Positions 1-7,745 of a DNA stretch of 14,462 bases are shown here, piece after piece. Position 1 is the stretch's first letter. The number at the start of each line of letters is the position of its first letter. The translations under genes were made by a program, and so were the position numbers. Below the pieces are notes generated by a model that saw nothing but the letters and a program-made list of their open reading frames with translations, was not told the origin of the DNA and did no database searches. The stretch comes from Acanthaster planci (Eukaryota; Echinodermata; Asteroidea; Valvatida; Acanthasteridae): contig NW_019091489.1 in NCBI RefSeq assembly GCF_001949145.1, positions 481,912-496,373 on the forward strand, read 5' to 3'.

Positions 1-627
1 CACTGCCCTCCCCTTTTCAGCCCATGCAAATAAAGAGGGCACCGTGTTCGGGGACTGCGTACTACTTTGTGTAAGGCTCTGACAAGTTTTCACGTCAGAA
101 GGGTTCTTGCAAGCTATTTCAGCTATTCCTTGAATTAACAAGTGCCCCTCCATCAGACCAAATTCTTCACTCAACTCCAGTCCCTCTGACAAGATCATAT
201 AGACAAGCATTGAAGACACACACACACACACACACAATAAAAACAAGGAAGGTTCTTTTATCCCTAAAAGCTCTACATGGGGACATCCTGAGCATTCCAC
301 AGTAATGCAACCCCTGCTGACTCTATCCTGGCCGTTGTTGGTGGATCTGAAAATGGCTTCAGTCCATCTACAGTTCTGCAAGTTCCTTTGATGCATCTGC
401 ACCAGAAGAATCTTTGGGATTTGACCTGCCATCTGGTCTCTCAATATCACAAGGGGTCTTCACCTTAATGGCAGAAGTTATTGCCAACTAACTCAGCATA
501 GACAGTTCTCCACACAAGGCTGCAGCTGACACTAGCCTTTAGGTGCAGCGTCCACTGCCGGCCAGTTTCTCTACAGTCCAGCCACAGTACAGCTACAGTC
601 TCAGTTCAGTCCATGCTAACCGGCCAG
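1..627. other. Unassigned region with no convincing gene
   Basis: No exon or transposon protein is recognised here. A 38-codon open stretch on the + strand (about 378-491) and an open stretch on the - strand over the same bases (ending at a stop near 379) both read as plausible peptide, so neither can be preferred. An AC dinucleotide run lies at 216-236. The sequence leads into a promoter-like segment at 628-765, so it may be the upstream part of a long terminal repeat or another repeat. Confidence 0.4.
216..236. repeat. (AC)n microsatellite
   Basis: About ten uninterrupted AC dinucleotides are followed by an A-rich run. It is a simple repeat with no linked gene. Confidence 0.95.
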
Positions 628-765
628 ATTGGCTGAGAGGCCGAGGCTCATATAGTAGGCGCGCAGTCTCAGCCTGTAGTGAAACCGGAAAAATTAATTT
701 CTGTCCCTACTCATGCCCCGATTTTATCTAGGTGCCGTTCTCGACCCCTTCCGGGGCGCCGGCAC
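628..765 (+). promoter_or_regulatory. Promoter-like segment: CCAAT/TATA pair and GC stem-loop, possibly LTR-derived
   Basis: An inverted CCAAT box (attgg, 628-632) sits about 20 bases before a TATA-like tatagta (651-657) in a locally GC-rich stretch. Downstream, 732-765 can fold: gtgccg (732-737) pairs with cggcac (760-765), and inside it cccc (745-748) pairs with gggg (753-756). No host exon follows that I can recognise. A solo LTR or repeat-borne promoter is therefore as likely as a host promoter. Confidence 0.35.
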
Positions 766-998
766 ACAAACACAATACTTCTTTGGCCTATTGATGAGCC
801 TGGTGGATCTGGTATCTCTTTATCGTCTTCATAAGGAGGCCCCTCCAGCCCCACTTACTGGCACTCTTCCAGTCAAAATTTGACCCAATCAACCTCCCAG
901 TTTTTCATAATGGACCTCATCTGGACACACCTTCACTGGAAGCTGATACAGAACCATCTGGATTACAACTTTCTACTGACACTATGAAATTTGGATCC

Positions 999-1067
999 GT
1001 TAAAATAGGGTTTAATGTTGTTTCTCGGTTGAAATGTATTCCACCCTGATTTTAACCCTGTTTTAAC
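999..1067. repeat. Short inverted repeat with ttttaac motifs
   Basis: gttaaaataggg (999-1010) is the near reverse complement of ccctgattttaac (1044-1056) and of aaccctgttttaac (1054-1067), with one mismatch each. Further ttttaacc motifs follow at about 1101 and 1204. This may be the relic of a small foldback element. Confidence 0.5.
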
Positions 1068-1656
1068 CGCATAGATCAAGTCAAAATGTTCACCTCAATT
1101 TTAACCTTGTTTCAACTGAATCCACCACCCTTTGTTATTCAAGCCTTAATCCTCTCCTGGTCCATCAATATCCAAACAAACAGTCACCCATTTTGACCAT
1201 GTTTTAACGGTGGAGAGATGGTTTGCCACAAACCGCAGAGTCCCGTTGGGTAAATCCACTGATTACCTAATAAAGGAGCGGTTTGGGGGAAATGTCAATC
1301 ATCTTCCTTTAATGTTCCACAAGTTGGAATTGGCTTCAATATATTGGCGTGTGGATAAATTTCCGCACCTGTTTACATGGTAAATTCACTGATTTTTTAC
1401 AAAACAACAATGAAATGTTTTAATAAAAATGATACATGTGTCTGGAGTAGTTTAGTTATAATAAACAACTGAAGTTTTATGGTATAGTTACCGTTCATTA
1501 GTCCTTGATGACAATTAATCGGAAGTGACTGGTTTCTGCGTGCACAAAATCAATCGCGCCAGCGCTAAAATTCAACATGGCGGCACCTATAGTCCGAATA
1601 ACCATTTGTCAAGAGCGCAGAAGCTTTTACCAATTAAAACTCCCCAAGGCAGTTTT

Positions 1657-1714
1657 GTACCCATAAGCCCCAACAAATTGGTATGGCTGTAGCCCCCCGC
1701 CCGCCTATGGGTAC
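1657..1714. repeat. Short inverted repeat (9 bp arms)
   Basis: gtacccata (1657-1665) pairs perfectly with tatgggtac (1706-1714) around a 40-base loop containing a C-rich run. No function is evident. Confidence 0.5.
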
Positions 1715-2164
1715 AGCCCACTAATTCAAGCCCCATTGAAAGCAGTATAAAATCAGCACTGTTTGGGGCCAGTTAACATGCATACCAACATCCCCGAGAT
1801 TTCAGAAACACAAATGAAATTATTGTCTAGTCCCTAATCTTTCTATTTTTTAAAATTTTTTTGTGGGTTAACCAATTACATTTTTAATTATTCCCGCAAA
1901 ACAAAATCACCCCCCGAAAAGTGATTTTTCCGAAGTCCGATTGCAGCCATTTTTCAAGTGGCCAACCCTCAACTTTCTCAGGCACTTACGACCATTTTTC
2001 AACCGTAGTTTTTAGCCATTCTGCTCTCATATGAAAGCTCAAAGACCCAGGGAGTTGATCCTGGCAAGGATTTTAATACACAATCTCACCATTTTGGGGG
2101 CCAAACAATCTCCTTTTTCAAAAGATACTGTGGGGGGAGCACTTCTAATGCTAATGAGCTGGTC

Positions 2165-2515
2165 AGAAATTCTCACTTGAATTAGTAGTCTGCACCCCTA
2201 TGTGCTAAATCGCTGAGCAGGTCATGTCATGCATGTATACAGTTGACTGCCGTGTGACGTGCAATGTCAAAGGCAAGCTTGGATGTACTTGCCCGTGTGC
2301 ATGTACAGTCCTGAGCTAGTGGGGGTTTAACTTGTCCTGTTTCCATTGTCTTTCTGTTTTTTTTCTCAACGTTTCTTGCTATTGCATGCATTTCGTTTGC
2401 TATCCATGCCATGTCATATCAAAGCTGAACGTCCGAACCTAACAGTGTGGGTCGGTTTGGCTCAAAAGTGCCATATTAAATGATTTTAGGTTCGGTTCAG
2501 TGGGTTGACTGACGT
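2165..2515 (+). repeat. Interspersed repeat, related in inverse orientation to about 9555-9960
   Basis: This block aligns, with divergence, to the reverse complement of about 9555-9960. Shared landmarks in order are a gagaatt-type start, gcatgtaca plus a ctgag/gctag stretch, a T-rich run ending in tttcttgc, the catgccatg block, an aagcYgaac block, a ggtttgg plus aaagtgccat block, and ggttcggttcag. The family is not identified. In the second locus the same sequence is part of an insertion into a DIRS element, which suggests that it is a mobile or mobilised repeat. Confidence 0.6.
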
Positions 2516-2674
2516 AAGAGCTTGTAGCAAAAATATTCACGATACGTAGAAGATCGGGCACATTATACATAAGCATGCACGTTGCATTCCATCTGCGGAT
2601 CCGCCGGTTCGTGAAGGGTTCTATTTTTCGGCAGGGATTTGCATTGCATTAAATAGCGTCATAGTGTGATCCTT

Positions 2675-3125
2675 CCCAATCTGGGTGGAGTTCTTCCCTT
2701 CCCGAACTTCCACGTCTCAGGGGCAGGGGTTCCTGAGTTATTGGGAAGTCTCTTCAACATTCTGGAACTCCAGGCAACCTTAAGTGCGATACGTCACTTC
2801 TGTTCTGCGCTAGGACAAATCTGTCCTGTTTAATGAGACAATGGTCCCCAAGGGCATTGGATTCTGAAATCAACCTGAAGGCAACCCATCTCCTGGCAGC
2901 CAACATTACAATTCTATTTCAGACATGCGCTCTCAGAGAAAATCTCACCCAATGGAGCAGACTCTGCATCACAACATGGCCGAGTTAATCTTCAAGGTAT
3001 TTGACAGTTCACATATTAACCTTTTGTCGACGACAGAGAACACTCAGCTGGTGCTGTTCTGCACCAGGTTCCCTCACCTACGAGCCTGTGTGACAGGTGT
3101 TCTCCCTTTCAGCTGGGACTGGTTT
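2675..3125 (+). pseudogene. DIRS RNase H domain remnant (copy A)
   Basis: RNase H degrades the RNA strand of the RNA-DNA hybrid during reverse transcription. In one frame 2681-2824 reads NLGG, then FHVSGAG, then ILELQATLSAIRHF, like the LEL.A...AL..F helix of DIRS RNase H. The conserved DN pair follows in the same frame just after two stops near 2830. Next come ATHLLAAN (family: HxPGxxN) and, in another frame (2925 onward), MAELIFKVF, HINLLSTTENTQL, FCTRFPH and WDW. These match, position for position, the tail of copy B (HVDLFAS..NTQLP, FCT, W). At least two frameshifts and several stops show it is dead. The N-terminal part with the first catalytic Asp is poorly preserved. Confidence 0.7.
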
Positions 3126-3195
3126 AATACTTGCTTATGCCCTTGCCCTCAGCCCAGTAGTTCTATGGTCTTCCCCTTGCCACCCAATCGCAGAT

Positions 3196-3327
3196 CACAG
3201 CATTAGAGCAGTATCTACCTTGCAGACATCCCTCAGCGGTGTCCTCTCAGAAGATATCTGCAGGGCAGCGTGCTGGAAAACACTATCATCATTCACCTCA
3301 TGCTACCTCAGTACAGTCTTGCAATGA
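3196..3327 (+). pseudogene. DIRS tyrosine recombinase, C-terminal remnant (copy A)
   Basis: DIRS elements encode a lambda-integrase-like tyrosine recombinase that joins a circular DNA intermediate to the target. The fragment reads HSIRAVST (the HxxR box, His at 3196 and Arg at 3205), then EDICRAACWKT (Trp at 3274, at the position of the third H/W residue), then FTSCYL with the likely nucleophile Tyr at 3304-3306, and a stop at 3325. The first catalytic Arg and the rest of the domain are absent: the frame goes from RNase H-like sequence to the HxxR box within about 75 bases. That indicates an internal deletion of several hundred bases. Confidence 0.72.
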
Positions 3328-3470
3328 GTTCTTTCATGGTGAGACAATACTAGTTTCTTCACTGAGACAATGAGGATACTGGCCTCCTCCTTTTTTTGGT
3401 GGGTCCTCATCACTTTCAGTGTGTCCTCGCCTACCTTCCTCCAGAGTACGGTGCTACTCTGCAAATGTAG

Positions 3471-3562
3471 CGACTGTTTGGGTAGGATGAGTGCAGTTGA
3501 CTCTCCTCTTCCCCCACTGTAGTGTGGGAGAATCTGCTAGCAAATACCTACCCAAACAGTCG
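3471..3562. repeat. DIRS internal complementary region, copy A (palindromic)
   Basis: cgactgtttgggtagg (3471-3486) is perfectly complementary to cctacccaaacagtcg (3547-3562), a 16-bp stem. A weaker inner stem forms around cccac/gtggg. The first arm recurs as a direct copy in the right end at 3713-3735, and the second half matches the reverse complement of the sequence following that copy. Copy B has the same layout. In DIRS elements an ICR complementary to the outer ends is thought to template completion and circularisation of the cDNA. Confidence 0.65.
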
Positions 3563-3615
3563 ACACCCTCCCGTCCTCCCCACTCTGGCTTGGACCTTGC
3601 ACTCCAAAATAGGAC

Positions 3616-3780
3616 AAACATGGCGGTGGCGCAACTATGCATTGTGTTGGTAGAGGACGCACTACATTGGATCAAATTTTAGCGAATGAAATAAGGTGCA
3701 AATGAAATTTGGAAATGTAGTGACTGTTTGGATAGGTTTTCATTAGCACACTCTCCTACACTACTGTGGGAGAGGAATTT
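3616..3780 (+). repeat. DIRS right terminal repeat, copy A
   Basis: This segment aligns with 12514-12680 of copy B: an aacatggc motif at 3617, a gcattgtg block, ttagcgaatg, then the aaatgtagtgactgtttgg arm (3713-3731), which repeats the ICR. The outer boundary near 3780 is estimated from the end of similarity to the ICR. No left-end partner was found for this copy. Confidence 0.6.
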
Positions 3781-3808
3781 GCCTGCCGCATTTCATAGTA
3801 TGATTGAT

Positions 3809-4237
3809 TTAACACGTTGACTGCCGTGCATAATTTCACAGGGCATTTTCATTTACCAAGTGTTGTATGCATACGTGCATATTTAACAGGTACCTTTCAT
3901 GTGTCCATTTGAAAATAAACATTTTACGGATGTATGTCCTCCACACTGCCAGCATTCTATAAATTGTGTTCTTTAGTGATGTCAGTGTATTCAATTTATG
4001 TTACAATAGCCTTTCATTTCATATGAGTTTACTCGCAGTCAGCAGTCAACATGTGAATAAAGACAACTTGTGTAAACTTTTTAAACTTTATTTCTTTTTT
4101 AATGTGGTGGGCCTTAAAGATTGCCGTGCATTATTTGATGTGCATTTACATGTAGATACACTTGTAGATGAGAATGTGTACATTTGGATATTTCATCTTT
4201 ATATTATAAATTCTGAGGATGCCAGTCTAGAATGAAT
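3809..4237 (+). repeat. Diverged direct duplication, two blocks about 300 bp apart
   Basis: Block 1 (3809-3965) and block 2 (4114-4237) both start with TTAA, then ga(c/t)tgccgtgcat, an attt-ac run, a tgtg.acatttg motif and tgccag...aat near the end. Similarity is patchy, so they are old copies. The start of block 1 (ttaacacgttgactgccg) looks like a piggyBac-type terminus, but no matching inverted end was found. The remainder of 3785-4616 is AT-rich intron without a recognisable exon. Confidence 0.45.
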
Positions 4238-4616
4238 ACTTCTTTCCTGGTTTATTGCTTAGCACTTCATGATCCTTCAATGATCATGATGTAATTTGTA
4301 TTTTTTAGTGCCACTTACGAAATGCTTGTCACAGAACTTAAGCACTAATTGAAGATAATGACTCAATGAAGATACCCGTACATGTAAAAGATGGTAAGGT
4401 TAAATGAGTTTTTAAAAATACAACTAGAAAGGAATTTGTCAATTTTTTTTTCCATTTGTGTGTGTTTGTTTGATCCTGTTCACATACAGAAAACACAAGC
4501 TGTGTTTGGTGATTGGCTCATAGAAACTGAGACTCCTCTAACTGACATGTATTTGCTGATTAATGCCTTCAAGTATTCCAGTGGGCTGTTCTATTTTTGT
4601 GTGATTATTTTCTTAG

Positions 4617-4809
4617 TGTCAATGCATTCCATACAAGAGATGATGGGAAGATCGAGTTGCAGATTGTATATAGAGTGAGTCATCCAGTTGTGGACAAACA
4701 TCTTGAAGGAGAAGAAGAAAAACAGCAAAAAGATTTGGCTAATTGGGAGACAACCTTGTCAGGTCGTAGGGTCAGCACTAAATGGCGGAAACAGCTTAGA
4801 GTGCGAAAT
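4617..4809 (+). CDS. DCAF17: DCAF17-like exon (internal, 64 codons)
   Basis: DCAF17 is a substrate-receptor candidate of the CUL4-DDB1 ubiquitin ligase and in mammals is mostly nucleolar. The exon is bounded by a T-rich acceptor (ttttcttag, ending 4616) and donor gtgagt (4810). It enters with one base completing a codon and leaves in phase 0, compatible with the next exon. Residues after the first few read FHTRDDGKIELQIVYRV, resembling the vertebrate FHPDASGRI segment, and near the end TLSGRRV, resembling vertebrate TASGRVV. Between them lies a charged stretch (EGEEEKQQKDLANWE) longer and more acidic than I recall in vertebrates. Identity is weak alone, but position and phase with the following, clearer exons support it. 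The preceding exon, which must end with two codon bases, was not found in 1-4600. Confidence 0.72.
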
Positions 4810-5070
4810 GTGAGTGGTATCAGTAATGAGTTCCTCGAATGCAAAAAACCCACCTTAGCTTGGGGGAAAAGAGAGACCAATCATTGCTTCCTCTTTTAAT
4901 GTTGCACTTCAGACTGTATTTTGACTGGTCATCTTCATTGCCCTGCAGATGTGTGGAGTTCTTATTTTTCACCATTTAGTTAGCGTGTATAAGGTCACAC
5001 ATTGTCTTTACTTTAGAATTTACCCTGCCTAATGGTAGTTTTTTTGCAAGTCGATCTATATTGTGTCTAT

Positions 5071-5184
5071 TTACATATAACAGGTTTGCCCTTACCCAAC
5101 GTATATTAATAAGCACTGTATGCTCAGTGCTTGTCCGAGAGTATATTAATATACGTTGGGTAAGGGCAAACCCGTTATATGTAA
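5071..5184. repeat. Long near-perfect hairpin (41-bp arms, 32-base spacer)
   Basis: Arm 5071-5111 and arm 5144-5184 are reverse complements with a single mismatch (near 5082/5173). The spacer holds its own 7-bp stem, agcactg with cagtgct (5112-5131). An A-rich run follows at 5203-5220. The high arm identity contrasts with the decayed elements nearby. It may be a young foldback MITE or, if transcribed with the intron, a long double-stranded RNA precursor. No coding content. Confidence 0.9.
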
Positions 5185-5261
5185 TTAACACCTCCCCAAC
5201 GCAAAAAAAAAATAAAAATACATCTTGAAATATATTGTGTCTGTTTTATGTAGTATCAGTG

Positions 5262-5856
5262 TTAACCACTTCCTGCCCGGGGCAGTTATCAATGTTGATG
5301 ATGCTGGGCCGGGATATTTATCATTTTTTCTGTTTTCAAAATTCTTTAAAAATTCAATTCCTTCATTTACTGGACACTTACAAACACGTGAAGGACTGTC
5401 TAGTGTCCACTCTAGCCTGAAAGACAAAATCTATTGACGAGTATTTCAGCCAGGCCTGCAGCCTTGTAGAAAGAGCCCAGATTGTGCAGTGTTATATAAC
5501 TTCCTTTTGTTCACGAACCTGGCTCAGTGTGCTACTGACCACTTTTCAATACGGGCCAGATTAGCATGCAGCGGTGCTGTGTGGCTCATTACTTCAGTGG
5601 TGGAGCGCTTTTGTCCCCAGTGGTAATGCGCTTGCTTTAAATGCCCCAAACCGTGGTATACTGTTTCAAAACAAGGCTGGATTATCTCCACTTTTGAGAG
5701 TGAAAAAATGTCGGTTATTCCCTGCAGCCTGGTCTTTTGTTCCAAGTACGGTCTTTGGTTACAAGGCCCTGTTCCCTTTGTCCGAGTTCGGAGACTCCGG
5801 CCACGCATATAAAGCATCCGTGTCCGGACCCGGAATCCCCGGGAGGGAGTGGTTAA
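5262..5856. mobile_element. Non-autonomous piggyBac-like MITE (TTAA-flanked)
   Basis: TTAA at 5262-5265 and 5853-5856 flank inverted ends: ccacttcctgcccgggg (5266-5282) against the reverse complement of ccccgggagggagtgg (5837-5852), differing by one substitution and one gap. Inside these lie GC-rich sub-terminal motifs on both sides (gggccggg near 5306; tccggacccgg near 5823). TTAA duplication with CC(A/C)-type ends is the hallmark of piggyBac. The 595-bp interior has no transposase: the open frames at 5524-5913 (-) and 5574-5870 (+) show no DDD motifs. It would have moved with a transposase supplied elsewhere. Confidence 0.78.
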
Positions 5857-6594
5857 AGGCCATGAACTAGGGACCGGCAGCAATTCCATAGCACAGGTAA
5901 TCCCTGGAGACATTTCAAATTGACACTAAGCTGAACTAAGCTATGTACAAGCCAGTTTGAAGCTTTCCAAACTTCAAAAAGTTATAGACATGCTAACAGT
6001 GTTAATTATTTTGTGTCTGTGTGAGTGTTGGTGTCGGTTTGTTTGTTTTATCACACACTGACCTATTGGATAATCCAGCCCACATTGGTGCAAGGGTGAT
6101 CCTGGTTAAATTCAGGATTTATTTTTGTTTGTTGTAACAGGTTTTCTCAACTTTTCGGCTGTTCTGAAACCCTGTGATCCTTATTGTCAGCTTCTAGAAA
6201 TGTTTTTTGAGGATGAAAATGTTGATGCTATATACTGCTTCCTTTTTGAGAGAATTTTCCCATTTCCCACTCCTCTCCGTCCAAAGCATGGGTGTTCATA
6301 TGTGCCCCTGTTTGCTTCATTAGTAATCAGTCATTACCTTTGAAATTAGAAGAGGAGAACAAGAAGCTCACAAATCATTATTAAACTTCCTTTCATGTAA
6401 ATTCATATGTTAGGGATGTAATATAAGAATACAAACTGATGGTTGCTAATGTCGTAGCCTTTACCACTCCATTTTGTTTTTTAACTTTCACATTACATCA
6501 GGGATAATGTATTATTCTTTAATCTGTTTCTAGTCCTATTCTAGCCTGAGGATTTAAACACTAACTTGGGTTTTTGTTTTCTTTATATTACCAG

Positions 6595-6765
6595 CAAATC
6601 AGAGACATTAGTTTTGACAGTGAACTTGACTTCTTGCTGGTGTCATTTGTAACAACCACTGGCTTTTCACCAGTAGGCACAAAAGGAGAGCTTGGAATTT
6701 ACTGTAACCAGACAGGCCGCCTGTTGAAGATGATGGACTTGGATATTGCTGAGTTTGATACACCG
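6595..6765 (+). CDS. DCAF17: DCAF17-like exon (internal, 57 codons)
   Basis: The strongest host-gene evidence. The acceptor is tatattaccag (ending 6594) and the donor gtatgt (6766); both boundaries are phase 0. The peptide runs QIRDISFDSELDFLLVSFV, then GELGIYCNQTGRLLKMMDLD and EFDTP. I recall the vertebrate protein here as KIVDYEDELDLLSVVAV, a short linker, then HLDFHCNEYGTLLKS. The shared pattern D.ELD.L.V, CN..G.LLK with matching spacing makes a chance match unlikely. The segment likely forms blades of the C-terminal beta-propeller region. There are no stops or frameshifts, so it is probably functional. A homology search with the three joined exons would settle the name. Confidence 0.87.
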
Positions 6766-6794
6766 GTATGTCTTTTTTATGTATATATAATATA

Positions 6795-7332
6795 GAGGGA
6801 TTTCACATTAGCGCCGTCTGTGCATATCTGCATCGAAACCGTGGCTCTCTGTGTTCAACTTCGTCGCGCGCGCCCGCGGAGTCCACACAATATATGCTAT
6901 CCGGTTCGAAAGTGTGACGCCACTTCAGTTTAAACCACGCCCACTGCTCAAGATACACAGCCATTGCAGGTACGTTAGTTCACGGTAAATTGTCGTTATT
7001 TTTTCTTTTGATTTCACATGTCAAGTAATTCTGAAAGTTTCTTCCACAAAAATGTGCAGCCTGAAAAGTTTGGATTTAACGTACCTTTATTTATTTTGTG
7101 TCTTGACTCCTTACTTTCAATCGTCTGATGGGATTTCAAGCTATTCATGGTGACAGACAACTAAGGTGGAAAGCTTGCAGTAGCACCATGCAAGGATATG
7201 ATCTCTTTTGAGAGCTTTCCACCTTAGTTCAATCGTCTGATCATATTAAGAATTGAAGCTGACACATACAGCCTCGTTTTCAAATGCGGAAGTGTGCAGA
7301 TCGACGCTAAAAGCATTGTATTGGGATCCCTC
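6795..7332. mobile_element. Non-autonomous TA-flanked MITE with inner hairpin
   Basis: The ends gagggat (6795-6801) and atccctc (7326-7332) are inverted and flanked by TA on both sides (6793-6794, 7333-7334). The inverted identity reaches 10 bp including the TA (6792-6801 / 7326-7335). Sub-terminal ttagcgccg (6808-6816) matches the reverse complement of cgacgctaa (7302-7310), with atctgca motifs further in. TA duplication suggests mariner/Tc1-type mobilisation, but the class is not certain. The left part is CpG-rich (cgcgcgcgcccgcgg near 6865), unlike the surrounding intron. No transposase frame is present. It begins 29 bp after the 6765 exon end. Confidence 0.65.
7159..7228. repeat. Perfect 17-bp inverted repeat inside the TA-flanked MITE
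   Basis: aactaaggtggaaagct (7159-7175) is the exact reverse complement of agctttccaccttagtt (7212-7228). A direct repeat ttcaatcgtctgat lies just outside on both sides (7117-7130 and 7227-7240). This may be a smaller element nested in the MITE. Confidence 0.8.
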
Positions 7333-7599
7333 TATTCAGAGTTCTAAAATATTCATCGGTACAAACATTAATATTTGAGCAACTCAATATTTTAAACCAC
7401 AAATTTGGCCCATGTAACAAAAAGCATTTGTAGAGCAAAACATTTTTATAACAGTATATTGAGTTTTGGTGGATTATTCTTTGAATAGTATAATGAATGT
7501 AGTTAAAAAATAGTGATAATAATAAAACCTTTTGGGACAGTGTATTTACATGCATGCACAAGTTCTAAACTCACATTCACACAAGTGTGTATTTGCCTG

Positions 7600-7745
7600 G
7601 AACTGGGGACCCCCCATTGTTCCTCTTTTGTTTGTACTTTAACTTTTTTAGAAGACCACCCATATGTTTTGTACACAATTGTCAATCGGGGACCCTCTGT
7701 CAATCGGGGACCTTATTTTCTTCGATTGTTTAGGGTCCCCAATTG
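7600..7745. repeat. Cluster of ggggacc motifs, tandem and inverted
   Basis: gtcaatcggggacc occurs twice in tandem (7681, 7699; period 18). An inverted copy, agggtccccaattg (7732-7745), pairs with the first with one mismatch, and actggggacccc occurs at 7602. An aactcaca..cacaca stretch also recurs on both sides (7569 and 7757). It could be the end of an unrecognised element. Confidence 0.55.

Larger units (their letters stand above)
780..2160. other. Non-coding, repeat-like stretch
   Basis: One + strand frame stays open from about 870 to 1050 without known motifs. The rest is AT-rich with two short inverted repeats (annotated separately) and a small hairpin near 1905-1927. No DCAF17 exon could be matched here. 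A YY1-like aacatggcgg motif occurs at 1574, resembling motifs in the DIRS ends of this window, but the surrounding bases do not clearly match those ends. Confidence 0.4.
2675..3785 (+). mobile_element. DIRS-type retroelement, copy A, truncated and internally deleted
   Basis: The order is RNase H remnant (2675-3125), tyrosine-recombinase tail (3196-3327), non-coding spacer, internal complementary region (3471-3562) and right terminal repeat (3616-3780). This is the gene order expected of the 3' half of DIRS retrotransposons, which integrate with a tyrosine recombinase instead of a DDE integrase. The left half (terminal repeat, gag, reverse transcriptase) and most of the recombinase are missing. 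The 3' part aligns with copy B (12338-12680), showing that both belong to one broad family, but they are well diverged. Confidence 0.75.
4810..6594 (+). other. DCAF17 intron (1785 bp) with two foldback/MITE elements
   Basis: A phase-0 intron between gtgagt and a pyrimidine-rich acceptor ending ttaccag. It contains the long hairpin at 5071-5184 and the TTAA-flanked element at 5262-5856. From 5857 to 6594 nothing coding is supported. The open frame at 6125-6343 has an acceptor-like start but the wrong phase. Confidence 0.7.

Noticed and set aside
1179-1200. tatccaaacaaacagtcac as a left end of DIRS copy A
   Set aside because: Only about 20 bases resemble the complement of the 3713-3735 arm, with a 4-base difference and no similarity beyond, so it is not convincing.
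4305-4391. Possible exon ending in kipvhvkd before gtaaggtt
   Set aside because: The frame is interrupted by taa near the only reasonable acceptor and its end phase does not match the 4617 exon.
4490-4616. Open frame after cacatacag with the peptide VFGDWLIETETPLTDMY
   Set aside because: No resemblance to the DCAF17 segment expected before the 4617 exon, no good donor with two leftover bases, and the implied intron of under 80 bases would be unlike the others.
5524-5913. 129-codon - strand and 98-codon + strand frames in the TTAA-flanked element
   Set aside because: They overlap on opposite strands and extend across the element end, with no piggyBac catalytic motifs; taken as chance frames in a MITE.
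6125-6343. Open frame preceded by an acceptor-like ttgtaacag, possible extra DCAF17 exon
   Set aside because: The preceding exon ends in phase 0, and reading from 6141 in phase 0 meets a stop (tga) after eight codons. Skipping it joins the 4809 and 6595 exons in frame with the expected protein.
7600-7745. CRISPR-like array from the repeated gtcaatcggggacc
   Set aside because: Only two tandem units with no spacers, one inverted copy, and a eukaryotic context.
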